Shown: one piece after another, positions 8,515 through 17,423 of the stretch
Layout of the letters: each line of letters opens with the position of its first letter
Numbering within the stretch: the first letter of the stretch is position 1
DNA from: Raineyella sp034933565
Lineage (GTDB): Bacteria > Actinomycetota > Actinomycetes > Propionibacteriales > Propionibacteriaceae
Direction: 5' to 3'
Assembly: GCF_034933565.1 (NCBI RefSeq)
Contig: NZ_JAYFNG010000024.1
Coordinates: 7,259-71,258 of the forward strand
DNA length: 64,000 bases
Position numbers and translations under genes: made by a program
Notes under the pieces: generated by a model
Told to the model about the DNA's origin: nothing
Databases searched by the model: none
The model's input: only the letters and a program-made list of their open reading frames with translations

Positions 8515-9515
8515 CCGGCGCGGCGGGCCGCCGGCACGAGATCGGTGTAGGCCGGCCAGGACCCGGCTCCGGTCGCGGCGAGCAGTGCCACCAGACAGGC
8601 CTGTTCGACGAGATCGGCCGCCGCGGTCAGCAGCTCGTCGAACGATCCGTGCGGGTCGGGCCTGGCCTCCGCCCGCCCGGAGGCCAGGCAGAAGATGGTG
8701 TCGCCGTCCATCATCCGGTGCACCGGCCGGATCGCCCGGGCCAGGCCGTCGTGGGCCACCTGGGCCGTCTTCGTGGCCATCGCCCGGTCCAACGGCGCGT
8801 CGGTGAGCACCGTGGCGATCGTCGTGTTGAGCGGCAGCACCGGGCGGCGGCTGAGTGCCTCGGCGATCGCCGCCCGCTGGTCGGCGGTGGGGGCCGGCAG
8901 TTCGCCGCGGGTGTCGGCCCAGGGCCTTCCGGTGCGGACATCGACCGCCGGGCCCGAGGCATTGAGCACGAGCGCGACGCCCACCCGGTAGGGGCCGGCC
9001 GTACGCTCCGCGTAGCCGAAGCCGCCCCGCAGGCCACCGCAGATCGCCCCGGTCCCGGCCCCCACCGACCCCACCGGGGGTGTCCCGGCCGGGCCGGTGT
9101 CGGCCCGGAACGCGGCGTCCAGCGCCCGCATCCCGAACCCGACGTCGGGCCGGTGGTCGGTCACCCCGCCCCGGCCGAGGTCGAAGATCACCGCGGCGGG
9201 GACGATCGGCACCACCGTGGACGGCGGGTCGGCGTCGGGCGTGGACACCGGGAAACCGATCCCCCGCTGCGCCAGGCCGCGCATCACCCCGTCGGCCGCG
9301 GCCAGGCCGAAGGCACTGCCCCCGGTCAGGACGACGGCGTGGATGCCGTGCACCATCGTGGTGGGTCCCAGCAGGTCGGTCTCCCGTGTCCCGGGGCCAC
9401 CGCCCCGGACATCGACCCCGGCCACCGCGCCGTCGCGGGCCAGCACGACGGTCGTCCCGGTGAGCCAGCCGTCCCCCCGGGCGTCGTGGTGGCCGACGGA
9501 GAAGCCTTCGATCAT
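8508..9515 (-). CDS. P1 family (DmpA-like) peptidase
   Basis: Member of the DmpA/L-aminopeptidase-D-esterase family, N-terminal-nucleophile-type enzymes that self-cleave into two chains. The 335-residue protein starts with an IEGFSVGHHD...LTGTTVVL block that matches the family's VGHA..LTGCTVV start, has the HGIHAVVLTGGSAFGLAAADG core, GAGTGAICGG, and PLNTTIATVLTD, where the Thr after Asn is the expected cleavage point and nucleophile. The ATG at 9515 fits this family start and lies six bases after the -10 like TACCGT, with no ribosome-binding site. Substrate unknown; homologues act on small peptides or beta-aminopeptides. It neighbours a peptide-type importer transcribed in the same direction, so a role in using imported peptides is possible but unproven. 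Confidence 0.85.
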   Translation of the reverse strand: MIEGFSVGHHDARGDGWLTGTTVVLARDGAVAGVDVRGGGPGTRETDLLGPTTMVHGIHAVVLTGGSAFGLAAADGVMRGLAQRGIGFPVSTPDADPPSTVVPIVPAAVIFDLGRGGVTDHRPDVGFGMRALDAAFRADTGPAGTPPVGSVGAGTGAICGGLRGGFGYAERTAGPYRVGVALVLNASGPAVDVRTGRPWADTRGELPAPTADQRAAIAEALSRRPVLPLNTTIATVLTDAPLDRAMATKTAQVAHDGLARAIRPVHRMMDGDTIFCLASGRAEARPDPHGSFDELLTAAADLVEQACLVALLAATGAGSWPAYTDLVPAARRAGR

Positions 9516-9613
9516 GGAGCCACGGTAATGCGCCGGACCTGGCCGGGGGGAAGGCGCCGGGTCCGGCGGGATGACGGCGCCGCCCCTCGCCCGGGAGGCG
9601 GAAGGATGCCGAT

Positions 9614-9642
9614 TTGCCCCGGCGGGGATCACGAGCTAGAGT
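9614..9642 (+). promoter_or_regulatory. Promoter of the initiator tRNA gene
   Basis: TTGCCC (9614-9619), a 17-bp spacer and TAGAGT (9637-9642). Initiation would fall about ten bases before the tRNA 5' end at 9659. This is the best-formed sigma-70-type promoter in the window. Confidence 0.65.
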
Positions 9643-9658
9643 TCTGTCTCGTTGCCGA

Positions 9659-9735
9659 CGCGGGGTGGAGCAGTTCGGTAGCTCGCTGGGCTCATAACCC
9701 AGAGGTCGCAGGTTCAAATCCTGCCCCCGCCACCA
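9659..9735 (+). tRNA. Initiator tRNA-fMet (CAU)
   Basis: A 77-base cloverleaf with encoded CCA. The anticodon loop CTCATAA sits on a stem with three consecutive G-C pairs (GGG/CCC), and the D stem has the A11-U24 pair; both are initiator hallmarks. The T arm is GCAGG-TTCAAAT-CCTGC. Position 1 is C and position 72 is C, so the end pair is mismatched, as required to avoid elongation; the usual bacterial mismatch is C-A. It has its own promoter and a strong terminator. Confidence 0.95.
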
Positions 9736-9737
9736 AT

Positions 9738-9780
9738 CCGGGTGCGGATCCCTTTCGGGATCCGCACCCGGTTCATTTTT
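9738..9780 (+). terminator. Rho-independent terminator of tRNA-fMet
   Basis: A perfect 15-bp stem (9738-9752 with 9757-9771) and four-base loop TTTC is followed by TTCATTTTT. It is the only clear T-tract terminator I see in the window. Confidence 0.95.
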
Positions 9781-9838
9781 CATCCGGCACCACGACTCCC
9801 CGCCGGTGACCGGGACGCAAGGTCGGCGGTGTGGTGTG

Positions 9839-11143
9839 ATGGCTGGCATGGTCCGCCCGTCCGTCCACCTCGACTATCCCGTCCACGAGCGACGACTTGA
9901 CAACGGGCTGCGGGTCGTGGTCAGTCCGGACCACGCGACCCCGACCATCGCGGTCAATCTCTGGTACAACGTCGGGTCCCGCCACGAGTTGCCCCACCGG
10001 ACAGGCTTCGCGCACCTGTTCGAGCACCTGATGTTCCAGGGCTCGGGCCACGTCCCGCCGGCCCAGCACATCGCGATCCTGGAGGCGGTCGGCGCCACCG
10101 CCAACGCCACCACCTCCTTCGACCGGACGAACTACTACGAGAGCGGCCCGGCGGGCGTCCTCGACCTCGCACTGTGGCTGGAGGCCGACCGGATGGGCAC
10201 CCTGCTGTCCGCACTGGACCGCGCGAACCTGGACAACCAGCGCGACGTGGTCAAGGAGGAGAAGCGCCAGCGCTACGACAACGTGCCGTACGGGGACTCG
10301 TTCCGGCACCTGCTCGAGCTGTCCTTCCCGGCCCTGCACCCCTACTCCCACCCCACCATCGGCTCGATGGAGGACCTCGACGCCGCCACCCTGGACGATG
10401 TCCGGATCTTCTTCCAGGCGCACTACATGCCCGGCAACGCCGTGCTGTCGATCGTCGGGGACATCTCCCCCGACGAGGCCTGGCAGCGGGCCGATCACTA
10501 CTTCTCCCCGATCGCCCCCCGGGTGCTCGGCGAACGGTGCGTCGCCGAGCCGCTGCCGCCGATCACCGGGCTGCCCCGGCGCGACCTCGAACAACCCGTG
10601 CCGGCGGACGCCGTCCACCTGTGCTGGCGGCTCCCGGCGCTCGACACCCGGACGTACGACGCCATCAGGCTGGCGATGGGCGTGCTGGGAGACGGCCAGA
10701 CGTCGCGGCTGTACCGGGCCCTGGTCCACGACAGCGACCTGGCCGAATCCGCCGGAGGCGGGACCGTCGGCCTGATCGACGGCACCTCGCTCGGTTTCGT
10801 CGTCGCCCGCGCCCGCGACGCCACCGCCGAACAGCTCGAGGAAGCGGTCTGCGCCGTGGTGGCCGACTACCTGGCCGAGGGCCCCACCCCCGAGGAACTC
10901 GCCCGGGCCCGGGCCCAACATGAGCTCCTGACGCTGCAGAACCTCGCCTCGGCGACCGACCGGGCCGACCTGCTCTCCGGGTACGCGACGCTGTGCGACG
11001 ACCCGACGCTGGTGAACCGACGACTGCAGCAGGTGCTGGAACTGTCCGACGAGGAGGTGGCCACCGCTGCCGCCGAGCACCTCGCCCCGGAGCACCGGGC
11101 CACACTCGCCTACCACTCCCTCCTGCGCCGGGAGCCGGCATGA
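9839..11143 (+). CDS. M16 zinc peptidase, catalytic subunit
   Basis: Predicted zinc metalloprotease of the M16B (pitrilysin/processing-peptidase) type, about 434 residues. The inverted zinc motif HLFEH is at about residues 55-59, preceded by NVGSRHE and followed by a distal Glu region. It lacks the Arg-Tyr pair near the C-terminal third: the segment is SRLYRALVHDSDLAES where two-subunit partners carry an R..GYTY motif. That fits a catalytic half that needs a partner. The start is uncertain between ATG 9839 and ATG 9848. Its stop overlaps the next M16 gene by four bases (ATGA), so the two are probably made in equal amounts and form a heterodimer. Natural substrate unknown. Confidence 0.88.
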   Translation: MAGMVRPSVHLDYPVHERRLDNGLRVVVSPDHATPTIAVNLWYNVGSRHELPHRTGFAHLFEHLMFQGSGHVPPAQHIAILEAVGATANATTSFDRTNYYESGPAGVLDLALWLEADRMGTLLSALDRANLDNQRDVVKEEKRQRYDNVPYGDSFRHLLELSFPALHPYSHPTIGSMEDLDAATLDDVRIFFQAHYMPGNAVLSIVGDISPDEAWQRADHYFSPIAPRVLGERCVAEPLPPITGLPRRDLEQPVPADAVHLCWRLPALDTRTYDAIRLAMGVLGDGQTSRLYRALVHDSDLAESAGGGTVGLIDGTSLGFVVARARDATAEQLEEAVCAVVADYLAEGPTPEELARARAQHELLTLQNLASATDRADLLSGYATLCDDPTLVNRRLQQVLELSDEEVATAAAEHLAPEHRATLAYHSLLRREPA

Positions 11144-12519
11144 GCTACGACTTCCTCCGCCGCCCGCCGCGCCCGCGCCCGGCCCCCGCCGCACCGCCGG
11201 TCTGGCGCGCCCCGCTGCCCGCCGAGCGGGTGCTCGACAACGGGATGCGTGTCGTGGTGCACCAGCTGCCCGGACAGCACGTCGTGTCCGGGGCACTGGT
11301 GATCGACCTTCCGCTCGCCACCGAGCCGCGTCGGCTGGAGGGCGTCGCCACGATCGGTGCCCGCTGCCTGGACGAAGGCACCGGCCCGCATCCGGGCACG
11401 GCCTTCGCCGAGGAGCTGGCGCGCCAGGGGGCCGTGCTGTCCCTGTCCGTCGCCCAGGCCGGGATCAGGCTCTTCCTCGACGTGCCGATCACCCATCTCG
11501 ACGGCGCGCTGGCCCTCTTCGCCGAGGCGGTGACCCGCCCGGCCCTGGCGTCGGCGGACATCGAGCGACACATTGCGCTGCGGCTCGCCGAGCTCGACCA
11601 GGTGCTCTCCCGGCCCGCGTCCTTCACCTCGCTGCTGTTGCGGGCGGTGGTGTTCGACGAGCACAGCCGCGCCCAGCGGCCCGCGGGCGGTACCCGGCAG
11701 ACCCTGACCCGGATCAGCCCGGACGACGTCCGTACCTTCCACGCCCGGCATGTCGACCCGGCCCGGGCCACGCTGGTGCTCGGTGGAGACTTCACCGGCA
11801 CCGATCCCGTCGCGCTGGTCGAGGCGGCCTTCGGCGGGTGGACCGGCATCGGCCTGCCGCCCGCGGCGCACCCGGCGCCGGGCGCGGCGGCCCGCTCGGT
11901 GGTCCTCGCCGACCGCCCCGGCGCGGTGCAGACCGATGTCGCGTTCGGCGGTCCGGCCCCGGACCGCAAGGACCCACGCTGGGCCGACCTGAGGGTGGCC
12001 ACCCACGCCGTCGGCGGGGCGTTCTGGAGCCGGCTGAACCGGGTGCTGCGGGAGGAGCGGGGCTACACGTACGGCATCTCGATGGGTCTGCTGCCGTTCC
12101 GCGCCGGCGGTACGTACTCGGTGACGTCGAGCTTCCGCACCGAGGTGGCACCGGCAGCGGTGGTGCAGGCCCGCGACCTGATGTCGCTGCAGACCGCACC
12201 GCTGACCGCGGACGAGGTGACGGATGCCGTCGCGTACGCGTCGGGCCTGCTGCCGTTGCGCCTCGCCACCGCCCGCGGGGTCGTCGACCAGACCGCCTCG
12301 AATGTGCTCAACGGCCTGTCGCTCGGCTACGTCAACGACCACCTGGAACGGATGCGCGCCGTCACCCCGGCCTCGGCGACCGCCGCGTACGGTGAGGTGG
12401 TCGACCCCGGCACCATGAGCCTGGTGCTGGCCGGGGACGCCGACGCCCTGGCGGGACCGCTCGCCGAGGCCGGCATCGTCCCCGACCGCGTCGTCCGCCC
12501 GGAGGACGTGGTCGGGTGA
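11140..12519 (+). CDS. M16-family peptidase, non-catalytic partner subunit
   Basis: A 459-residue M16 fold protein without the HxxEH zinc motif: the equivalent helix reads LEGVATIGARCLDEGTG. It keeps the Arg-Tyr pair region LREERGYTYGI (about residues 305-315) that in M16B heterodimers contributes to substrate carboxylate binding. The start ATG at 11140 overlaps the stop of the catalytic gene, indicating translational coupling. Together the two genes match a two-subunit M16B peptidase of the mitochondrial processing peptidase type. It ends at a 12-bp palindrome shared with the convergent UPF0182 gene. Confidence 0.85.
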   Translation: MSYDFLRRPPRPRPAPAAPPVWRAPLPAERVLDNGMRVVVHQLPGQHVVSGALVIDLPLATEPRRLEGVATIGARCLDEGTGPHPGTAFAEELARQGAVLSLSVAQAGIRLFLDVPITHLDGALALFAEAVTRPALASADIERHIALRLAELDQVLSRPASFTSLLLRAVVFDEHSRAQRPAGGTRQTLTRISPDDVRTFHARHVDPARATLVLGGDFTGTDPVALVEAAFGGWTGIGLPPAAHPAPGAAARSVVLADRPGAVQTDVAFGGPAPDRKDPRWADLRVATHAVGGAFWSRLNRVLREERGYTYGISMGLLPFRAGGTYSVTSSFRTEVAPAAVVQARDLMSLQTAPLTADEVTDAVAYASGLLPLRLATARGVVDQTASNVLNGLSLGYVNDHLERMRAVTPASATAAYGEVVDPGTMSLVLAGDADALAGPLAEAGIVPDRVVRPEDVVG

Positions 12520-12520
12520 G

Positions 12521-12544
12521 TGCCCGCCCGGCGCCGGGCGGGCA
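12521..12544. terminator. Palindromic bidirectional terminator
   Basis: Perfect 12-bp palindrome (TGCCCGCCCGGC with its complement) between the convergent M16 and UPF0182 genes. All G-C except the ends, with no T-tract. Confidence 0.6.
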
Positions 12545-12559
12545 TCCTGGGCCGGCGGA

Positions 12560-15436
12560 CTAGCCGCCCATCATCGCCTGGCGCGCCCGCTCCACCGCCG
12601 CCTGGGCGTCCTGCTGCCGCTTCTGGTAGGTCCCCAGGTCGCCGGCCTTCAGGGCCTTGTCCGCGTCGCTGAACGCCTGCTGCGCATCGGCGACCGCCTT
12701 CTGCAGGGCGGCCTGGGCGATCGGCGAGGACGTGGCGGTCGAGGACGAGGAGGTCGCGGCCGAGCCGGTGGAGGTGGCCTGCGCGGGCGCACCGGTCTCA
12801 CCGGTGGTGGCCCCCGCGTTGCCGGCGAAGACCTGGTCGAGCGACTCCTGGAGGGTCGTGCCGATGCCGACCGACTGGCCGAACCTCGACATCACGAAGG
12901 TCAGCGCCGGGTAGGCCCCGGTCGCCCCCTGCCGCTCGGTGTAGACCGGCTGGACGTACAGCAGGCCACCGCCGACCGGCAGGGTGAGCAGGTTGCCGTA
13001 CGCCGCATTGGCGGCGCCCTGGTTGAGGTAGGGACGCAGCCGGGTGGCGACCTGTTCGTTCGTCGTCATCGCATTGAACGTCTGGCCGGGACCGTCGATC
13101 TGGGTCTGGTCGGACATCCGCAGGATGCGGATCCTGCCGTAGTCCGGGCTGGCCGCGTCGGCGTTCACCGCCATGTACGAGGCGAGGTTGGAACGGGCGT
13201 TCGGGACGTAGACCGACGTCAGGCTGAAGATCGGATTGGCGTCACCGGGCCACTTGACCGACAGATAGTAGGGCTGCTCCTTGTTGCCCTGGCCCTGGAC
13301 CGGATCGTCCGGGATCTGCCACAGGTCGGTGCGCTGGTACCACTGGTGCGGGTCGGTCATGTGGTAGCGGGCCAGCACCTCGCGCTGCACCTGGAAGAGG
13401 TCCTCCGGGTAGCGCAGGTGGTTGAGCAGCTCCGGGGAGATCGCGTCCCGGCTCTTCACCAGGCCCGGGAAGGTCTTCTCCCAGGTCTGCAGGATCGGGT
13501 CCGACTGGTCCCAGGCATAGAGGTCGACGGTCCCGTCGTACGCGTCCACCACGGCCTTGACCGAGTTGCGCATGTAGTTGATCGACCGACCGCCGGCCCC
13601 CAGGCCGGTGTCGGTGGCCCGCTGCGAGGAGGTCGCCGAGTCGAGGTTGACCCGCTGTGCGTTCGGGTAGGTGTTGGACGTGGTGTAGCCGTCGACGATC
13701 CAGACCAGCCGACCGTTGACGACGGCCGGGTAGATGTTGGAGTCCACGGTGAGCCACGGGGCGGCCGCCTGCACCCGCTCGGTCGGGGTGCGGTTGTAGA
13801 TGATCCGCGAGTCGGCGTTCACCCGGTCCGAGAGCAGGATGTTCGGGTCGGCGAACCGGATGGCGTAGAGCGCCCGGGTGATCGTGCTGCCGATCGACAC
13901 GCCGCCCTTGCCGTCGTACGTGAACATCTTCGAGCCGCCGCTCTGGTCGCCCCCGCCGGGCGTGTCCAGCTCCACCGGGGGGGCACCGGCCGGCGCTCCG
14001 ACGATCGAGTAGTCGGTGTGCAGCTGACCGAAGTAGACCCGCGACTGTCGCTCGTCGAGCTTGCCGGTCGGCGGGATGTCCTTCTCGATCCAGTCCGGCT
14101 GGCCCTCGGCCTGGCGCCGGTTGCCGTACGCCGCGACCATGCCGTAGCCGTGCGTGTACACGGTGTGGATGTTGTTCCAGCTCTTCGAGTCGAGCCCGTT
14201 GAGGTCGATCTCGCGAGCGGCGACGACGACGTCGCTCTCCTGGCCGTCGAGGGTGTAACGGTCGACGTCGAGGGTCTTGGGGAACTGGTAGAAGCCACGC
14301 ACCTGCTGGAACTGCTCGTACGCCGGAGCGACCACCTTGGGGTCGATCAACCGGATGCCGGGCAGGGCCTCCGCGTCGGCCCGCAGCTGCCCGGCCGAGG
14401 TCTTGGTCACCGCGGTGTAGTCCTGGATCTGCACGTCGGACAGGCCGTAGGCCTGACGGGTGGCGGCGATGTGCGCCTCGATGTACGGCTTCTCCTTGTC
14501 CGGTTCGTCCGGGTTGACCGAGAAGGCCTGCACGACCGCGGGATAGATCAGGCCGAGGATGAGCCCGGACAGCACCAGCAGGATGACGGCGGCCACCGGG
14601 ATGCGCCACCGGCGCAGGGCGGCGTTGGCGAAGAACAGCAGCGCACACAACACGGTGATCACCGCGAGGATGAGCTGGGCGGCGGACCGTACGTGCGCGT
14701 CGGTGTAGCCGATGCCGGTGAGCAGCTGACCGGAGGTGACCTGCAGGCCGTAGCGGTCGAAGACGCGCAGCGCCGCGTACACCAGCAGGACCGCGCCGAT
14801 CAGGATCGACAGGTGGATCTGGGCGCCGGCCGAGGACCGGGCACCGCGTTCCAGCCGCAAGGCCCCGGACAGGTAATGGATCACCAGGGCGACCAGACCG
14901 CTCAGGACCAGGCAGGTGATCAGGAAGTTCAGCGTCATCCGCCAGAACGGCAGGTCGAAGACGTAGAAGCTCGGGTCGAGACCGAAGCCGGCCTCGGGAC
15001 TGCCGAACGGGGTCCGGTGCAGCCAGGCCAGCACGGTGTCGACGTTGCCGGAGATGCCGAAGCCGGCGAAGAGCCCCAGGACGCTGCCGAAGACGATCAG
15101 CACCGTACGGAAGCGGCCGCTGAACAGCACGTGCCGGTAGGTCTCCAGCAGGCTGCTCTGGGCGGTCGGACGGGTGCGTGGTCGCAGCCGCAGGGCGATC
15201 AGGCCGTTGCCGATCACCAGCCCCGCCATGATCGCCGCACCGAGCACGAACAGGACGACCGAGGTCAGCAGCCGGGTGGAGAAGACGCTCGAGTACCCGA
15301 GGTTGCGGTACCACAGGAAGTCGGTCCAGACATTGGACGTCACCGCCAGCAGCACCATCAGCACTGCCACGGCGACCAGCGTGATCAGCAGGGGATGCGG
15401 CTTGTGACGGGGTCGGGCCGGGGAGGCGGTGCTCAC
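12560..15436 (-). CDS. UPF0182 family large membrane protein
   Basis: A 958-residue protein of unknown function conserved across actinobacteria (Rv3193c-like by family knowledge). The first 330 residues carry about seven transmembrane helices, starting with LLITLVAVAVLMVLLAV. A long extracytoplasmic domain follows, with conserved YTHGYGMVAAYGN and YFG...DYSIV segments. The C-terminal 100 residues are low-complexity (Ser/Ala/Thr linker) followed by an Ala/Gln-rich helical tail with DADKALKAGDLGTYQKRQQDAQ. The start is GTG at 15436, with AAGGAAG eight bases upstream. Its neighbours (PPA1309-like, PDZ protease) are the conserved context of this family; function remains unknown. Confidence 0.9.
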   Translation of the reverse strand: MSTASPARPRHKPHPLLITLVAVAVLMVLLAVTSNVWTDFLWYRNLGYSSVFSTRLLTSVVLFVLGAAIMAGLVIGNGLIALRLRPRTRPTAQSSLLETYRHVLFSGRFRTVLIVFGSVLGLFAGFGISGNVDTVLAWLHRTPFGSPEAGFGLDPSFYVFDLPFWRMTLNFLITCLVLSGLVALVIHYLSGALRLERGARSSAGAQIHLSILIGAVLLVYAALRVFDRYGLQVTSGQLLTGIGYTDAHVRSAAQLILAVITVLCALLFFANAALRRWRIPVAAVILLVLSGLILGLIYPAVVQAFSVNPDEPDKEKPYIEAHIAATRQAYGLSDVQIQDYTAVTKTSAGQLRADAEALPGIRLIDPKVVAPAYEQFQQVRGFYQFPKTLDVDRYTLDGQESDVVVAAREIDLNGLDSKSWNNIHTVYTHGYGMVAAYGNRRQAEGQPDWIEKDIPPTGKLDERQSRVYFGQLHTDYSIVGAPAGAPPVELDTPGGGDQSGGSKMFTYDGKGGVSIGSTITRALYAIRFADPNILLSDRVNADSRIIYNRTPTERVQAAAPWLTVDSNIYPAVVNGRLVWIVDGYTTSNTYPNAQRVNLDSATSSQRATDTGLGAGGRSINYMRNSVKAVVDAYDGTVDLYAWDQSDPILQTWEKTFPGLVKSRDAISPELLNHLRYPEDLFQVQREVLARYHMTDPHQWYQRTDLWQIPDDPVQGQGNKEQPYYLSVKWPGDANPIFSLTSVYVPNARSNLASYMAVNADAASPDYGRIRILRMSDQTQIDGPGQTFNAMTTNEQVATRLRPYLNQGAANAAYGNLLTLPVGGGLLYVQPVYTERQGATGAYPALTFVMSRFGQSVGIGTTLQESLDQVFAGNAGATTGETGAPAQATSTGSAATSSSSTATSSPIAQAALQKAVADAQQAFSDADKALKAGDLGTYQKRQQDAQAAVERARQAMMGG

Positions 15437-15554
15437 GTGACACTTCCTTGTTCGCGGAACGTGGGACTGGGCGGAATACGACGCGGCGGGCTTCGGAAGG
15501 TCCGGCGCCCTCCCATCCTAGGCGGCGGGCAAGATCGTCGGCCGCCGGCGGCTG

Positions 15555-16202
15555 TCAGCGCAGCGTACGGCTGAGCAGTTCGGACAGCCCGGGGGCCAGG
15601 TCGGGCCCGCCGAGCAGGTCGTCCGGATCCGACGCCAGCCGGGCCAGGCTCTGCCGTTGCCCCGACCGCAGCACTCCGGCGACCACTCGGATGTCCTGGC
15701 GGCGGGGGTGCTCCGCGACGTAGCGGGCCGCCTCGTCCCGGTCGTCGGGCACCGCCGCTTCGGCATCGGCCGGCAGGAAGGCCCGCTCGATGGCCAGCGC
15801 GCATCCCTCGACGGTGTCGGGCCAGGCGATCCCCTGCAGGGCCTCCACGACGTCCTCGCCGGCGTGCCAGGTGTCCTGTTCGATGGAGCTGATCGCGTCC
15901 GGCGGCCGGTGCTCGGCGTCCAGCGCGTCGGCCAGGTGCGGTTCGACGGCGACGAGGTCGGCCGTCCGCACCAGGGCGAACAGCCGGGCCGGCTGGTCCC
16001 AGCCGAGGGCGGAGACGTGCCGCTCGATCTCCATCAGGGCGGCGACCAGCGCGTCGGACGCGGCATCGTCGTCGGCATCACGCGCGGCTTCGGCGGACGC
16101 GGCATCGGCATCGAACGCGGGGTCGGACGCAGCGGCCTCGGCGGGCGCGGCCAGGCTGTCGGGCGTCTGCGCGGCGGGATCGACAGGATCGGGGGTGGTC
16201 AT
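15555..16202 (-). CDS. PPA1309 family protein (unknown function)
   Basis: A 215-residue acidic protein. The first 45 residues are Ala/Asp-rich and low in complexity. The conserved part begins at ALVAALMEIERHVSALGWDQ and includes the WPDTVEGCALAIER motif and a C-terminal RLASDPDDLLGGPDLAPGL. This matches an uncharacterised actinobacterial family that travels with UPF0182 and the PDZ protease, and I recognise it mainly by this context and the DTVEGCA motif. No signal peptide or membrane segment is seen, so it is probably cytoplasmic. Confidence 0.75.
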   Translation of the reverse strand: MTTPDPVDPAAQTPDSLAAPAEAAASDPAFDADAASAEAARDADDDAASDALVAALMEIERHVSALGWDQPARLFALVRTADLVAVEPHLADALDAEHRPPDAISSIEQDTWHAGEDVVEALQGIAWPDTVEGCALAIERAFLPADAEAAVPDDRDEAARYVAEHPRRQDIRVVAGVLRSGQRQSLARLASDPDDLLGGPDLAPGLSELLSRTLR

Positions 16203-16234
16203 CGGGCCCTCCTGGGCGGGTCGGGAGTGGTGGT

Positions 16235-16290
16235 GTCCGGACCCTGGGAGTGTCCGGAGCCTGAGGGTGTCAGGAGCCTTGGGATATCAG
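16235..16290. repeat. 17-bp tandem repeat running into a stop codon
   Basis: Three copies at 16235-16251, 16252-16268 and 16269-16285 (unit like GTCCGGAGCCTGAGGGT), with a partial fourth from 16286 that contains the TCA stop (16287-16289) of the PDZ gene on the minus strand. Confidence 0.85.
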
Positions 16291-17423
16291 GAGCAGTGCG
16301 GCAGGCCGGCGACCGGGGTCTGCGGCCGGGACAGGACATCGATCGCCTGCTGGAGGTTGTCGACGGGCACCAGCGGCAGGGCGGTGTGCAGGCCGACCGC
16401 TTCGTCGCAGTTGCCGCGCGGGATCAGGAACAGCGCCGCCCCGGCCGCCTTGGCACCGGCGACCTTGGACGGCAGTCCGCCGATCGACCCGACAGTGCCG
16501 TCGGGATCGATGGTGCCGGTGGCGGCGATCACCCGGCCGCCGGTGAGGTCACCCGGCGTCAGCCGATCGTCGACCGCCAGGGCGAGGACCAGCCCGGCGC
16601 TGGGGCCGCTGATGGCCGGGTCGATGCCGAAGCCGACCGTGCCGGGGTGGTCGTAGCCGACGCCCACGGTGGCACCGATCCGGGGCTGGGAGGGGTCGTC
16701 GGGTGCGGCGACCGTGGGCACGGTGACATCCCGGCGGACACCAGCGCGCAGCACGCCGACCTGCACGGTCTCACCGACCCGGCGGGCGCGGATCCGCGCG
16801 GTGGCGTCGGTCGGGGTGGAGACGGCCGTCCCGTCGATCGCCACGAGGGTGTCGCCGGGTTCCAGCCGCCCGTCGGCGGGTGAGCCGATGCTCACCCCGA
16901 CGACCTTGGTCACCTCGGTGACCGGGACCCCAGCGCTGCGCAGGCCGGCCACGATCGCCGACTGCTGGGCGTTGTCCATCATCCGGGTGCCCTCGGCGGT
17001 GCTCTCCTGCTGGGTGGTGCCGGGGGCGTACACCGCCGCGCGCGGCAGCACCTCGCGCCACGGCAGCCAGTAGGCGGCCAGCGCGGCGGGCAGGGTCAGC
17101 CGGGAGTCGGCCCGGGTCACCCCGACGGTGGTCAATCGGAACTGGCCATCGGTCGGGTAGGTGGTGAGCCCGCTGATCTGCACCGCCTGGCCCGGCCCGG
17201 AGGCCGCGGCCCCCAGCACGTCGACGGTCCGGCCGGGGCTCCAGGTGACGTACGGGACGGGCACCAGCGCGAGGATCATCGCCAGCACGACGAAGGCGGC
17301 GGCCGCTACTGCGGTCGTCGTCGGCATCGGGCCGAACACCCGGCGCAGCCAGGCGGTGGCCCGACGCCACGGGGAGCGGCCGGTCCGGGCCGCGTCCCGC
17401 CGAGGGGTCACAGACCGACCCAA
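16287..17423 (-). CDS. PDZ domain-containing Lon-like (S16) membrane protease
   Basis: A 378-residue YlbL-like protein. It has an N-terminal cytoplasmic tail and one membrane anchor (AAAAFVVLAMILALVPV, about residues 38-55), then an extracytoplasmic PDZ domain (about 150-230, with GSPADGRLEPGDTLVAIDG) and a Lon-type proteolytic domain. The catalytic Ser is in ISGPSAGL and the Lys in PSKVAGAKAAGA, the S16 dyad. Its 5' end overlaps the moaE stop by 16 bases; a later ATG at 17327 would remove the overlap. It forms the conserved block with PPA1309-like and UPF0182. Likely role: processing or quality control of exported proteins, inferred from YlbL family knowledge. Confidence 0.88.
   Translation of the reverse strand: MGRSVTPRRDAARTGRSPWRRATAWLRRVFGPMPTTTAVAAAAFVVLAMILALVPVPYVTWSPGRTVDVLGAAASGPGQAVQISGLTTYPTDGQFRLTTVGVTRADSRLTLPAALAAYWLPWREVLPRAAVYAPGTTQQESTAEGTRMMDNAQQSAIVAGLRSAGVPVTEVTKVVGVSIGSPADGRLEPGDTLVAIDGTAVSTPTDATARIRARRVGETVQVGVLRAGVRRDVTVPTVAAPDDPSQPRIGATVGVGYDHPGTVGFGIDPAISGPSAGLVLALAVDDRLTPGDLTGGRVIAATGTIDPDGTVGSIGGLPSKVAGAKAAGAALFLIPRGNCDEAVGLHTALPLVPVDNLQQAIDVLSRPQTPVAGLPHCS

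Noticed and set aside
6104..8806. Plus-strand open frame of 900 codons antisense to the peptide importer
   Set aside because: Crosses several genuine minus-strand genes and intergenic repeats with no domain.
13346..15574. Plus-strand open frame antisense to UPF0182
   Set aside because: Valine/Asp/Gly-rich shadow typical of GC-rich reverse complements; UPF0182 is well supported.
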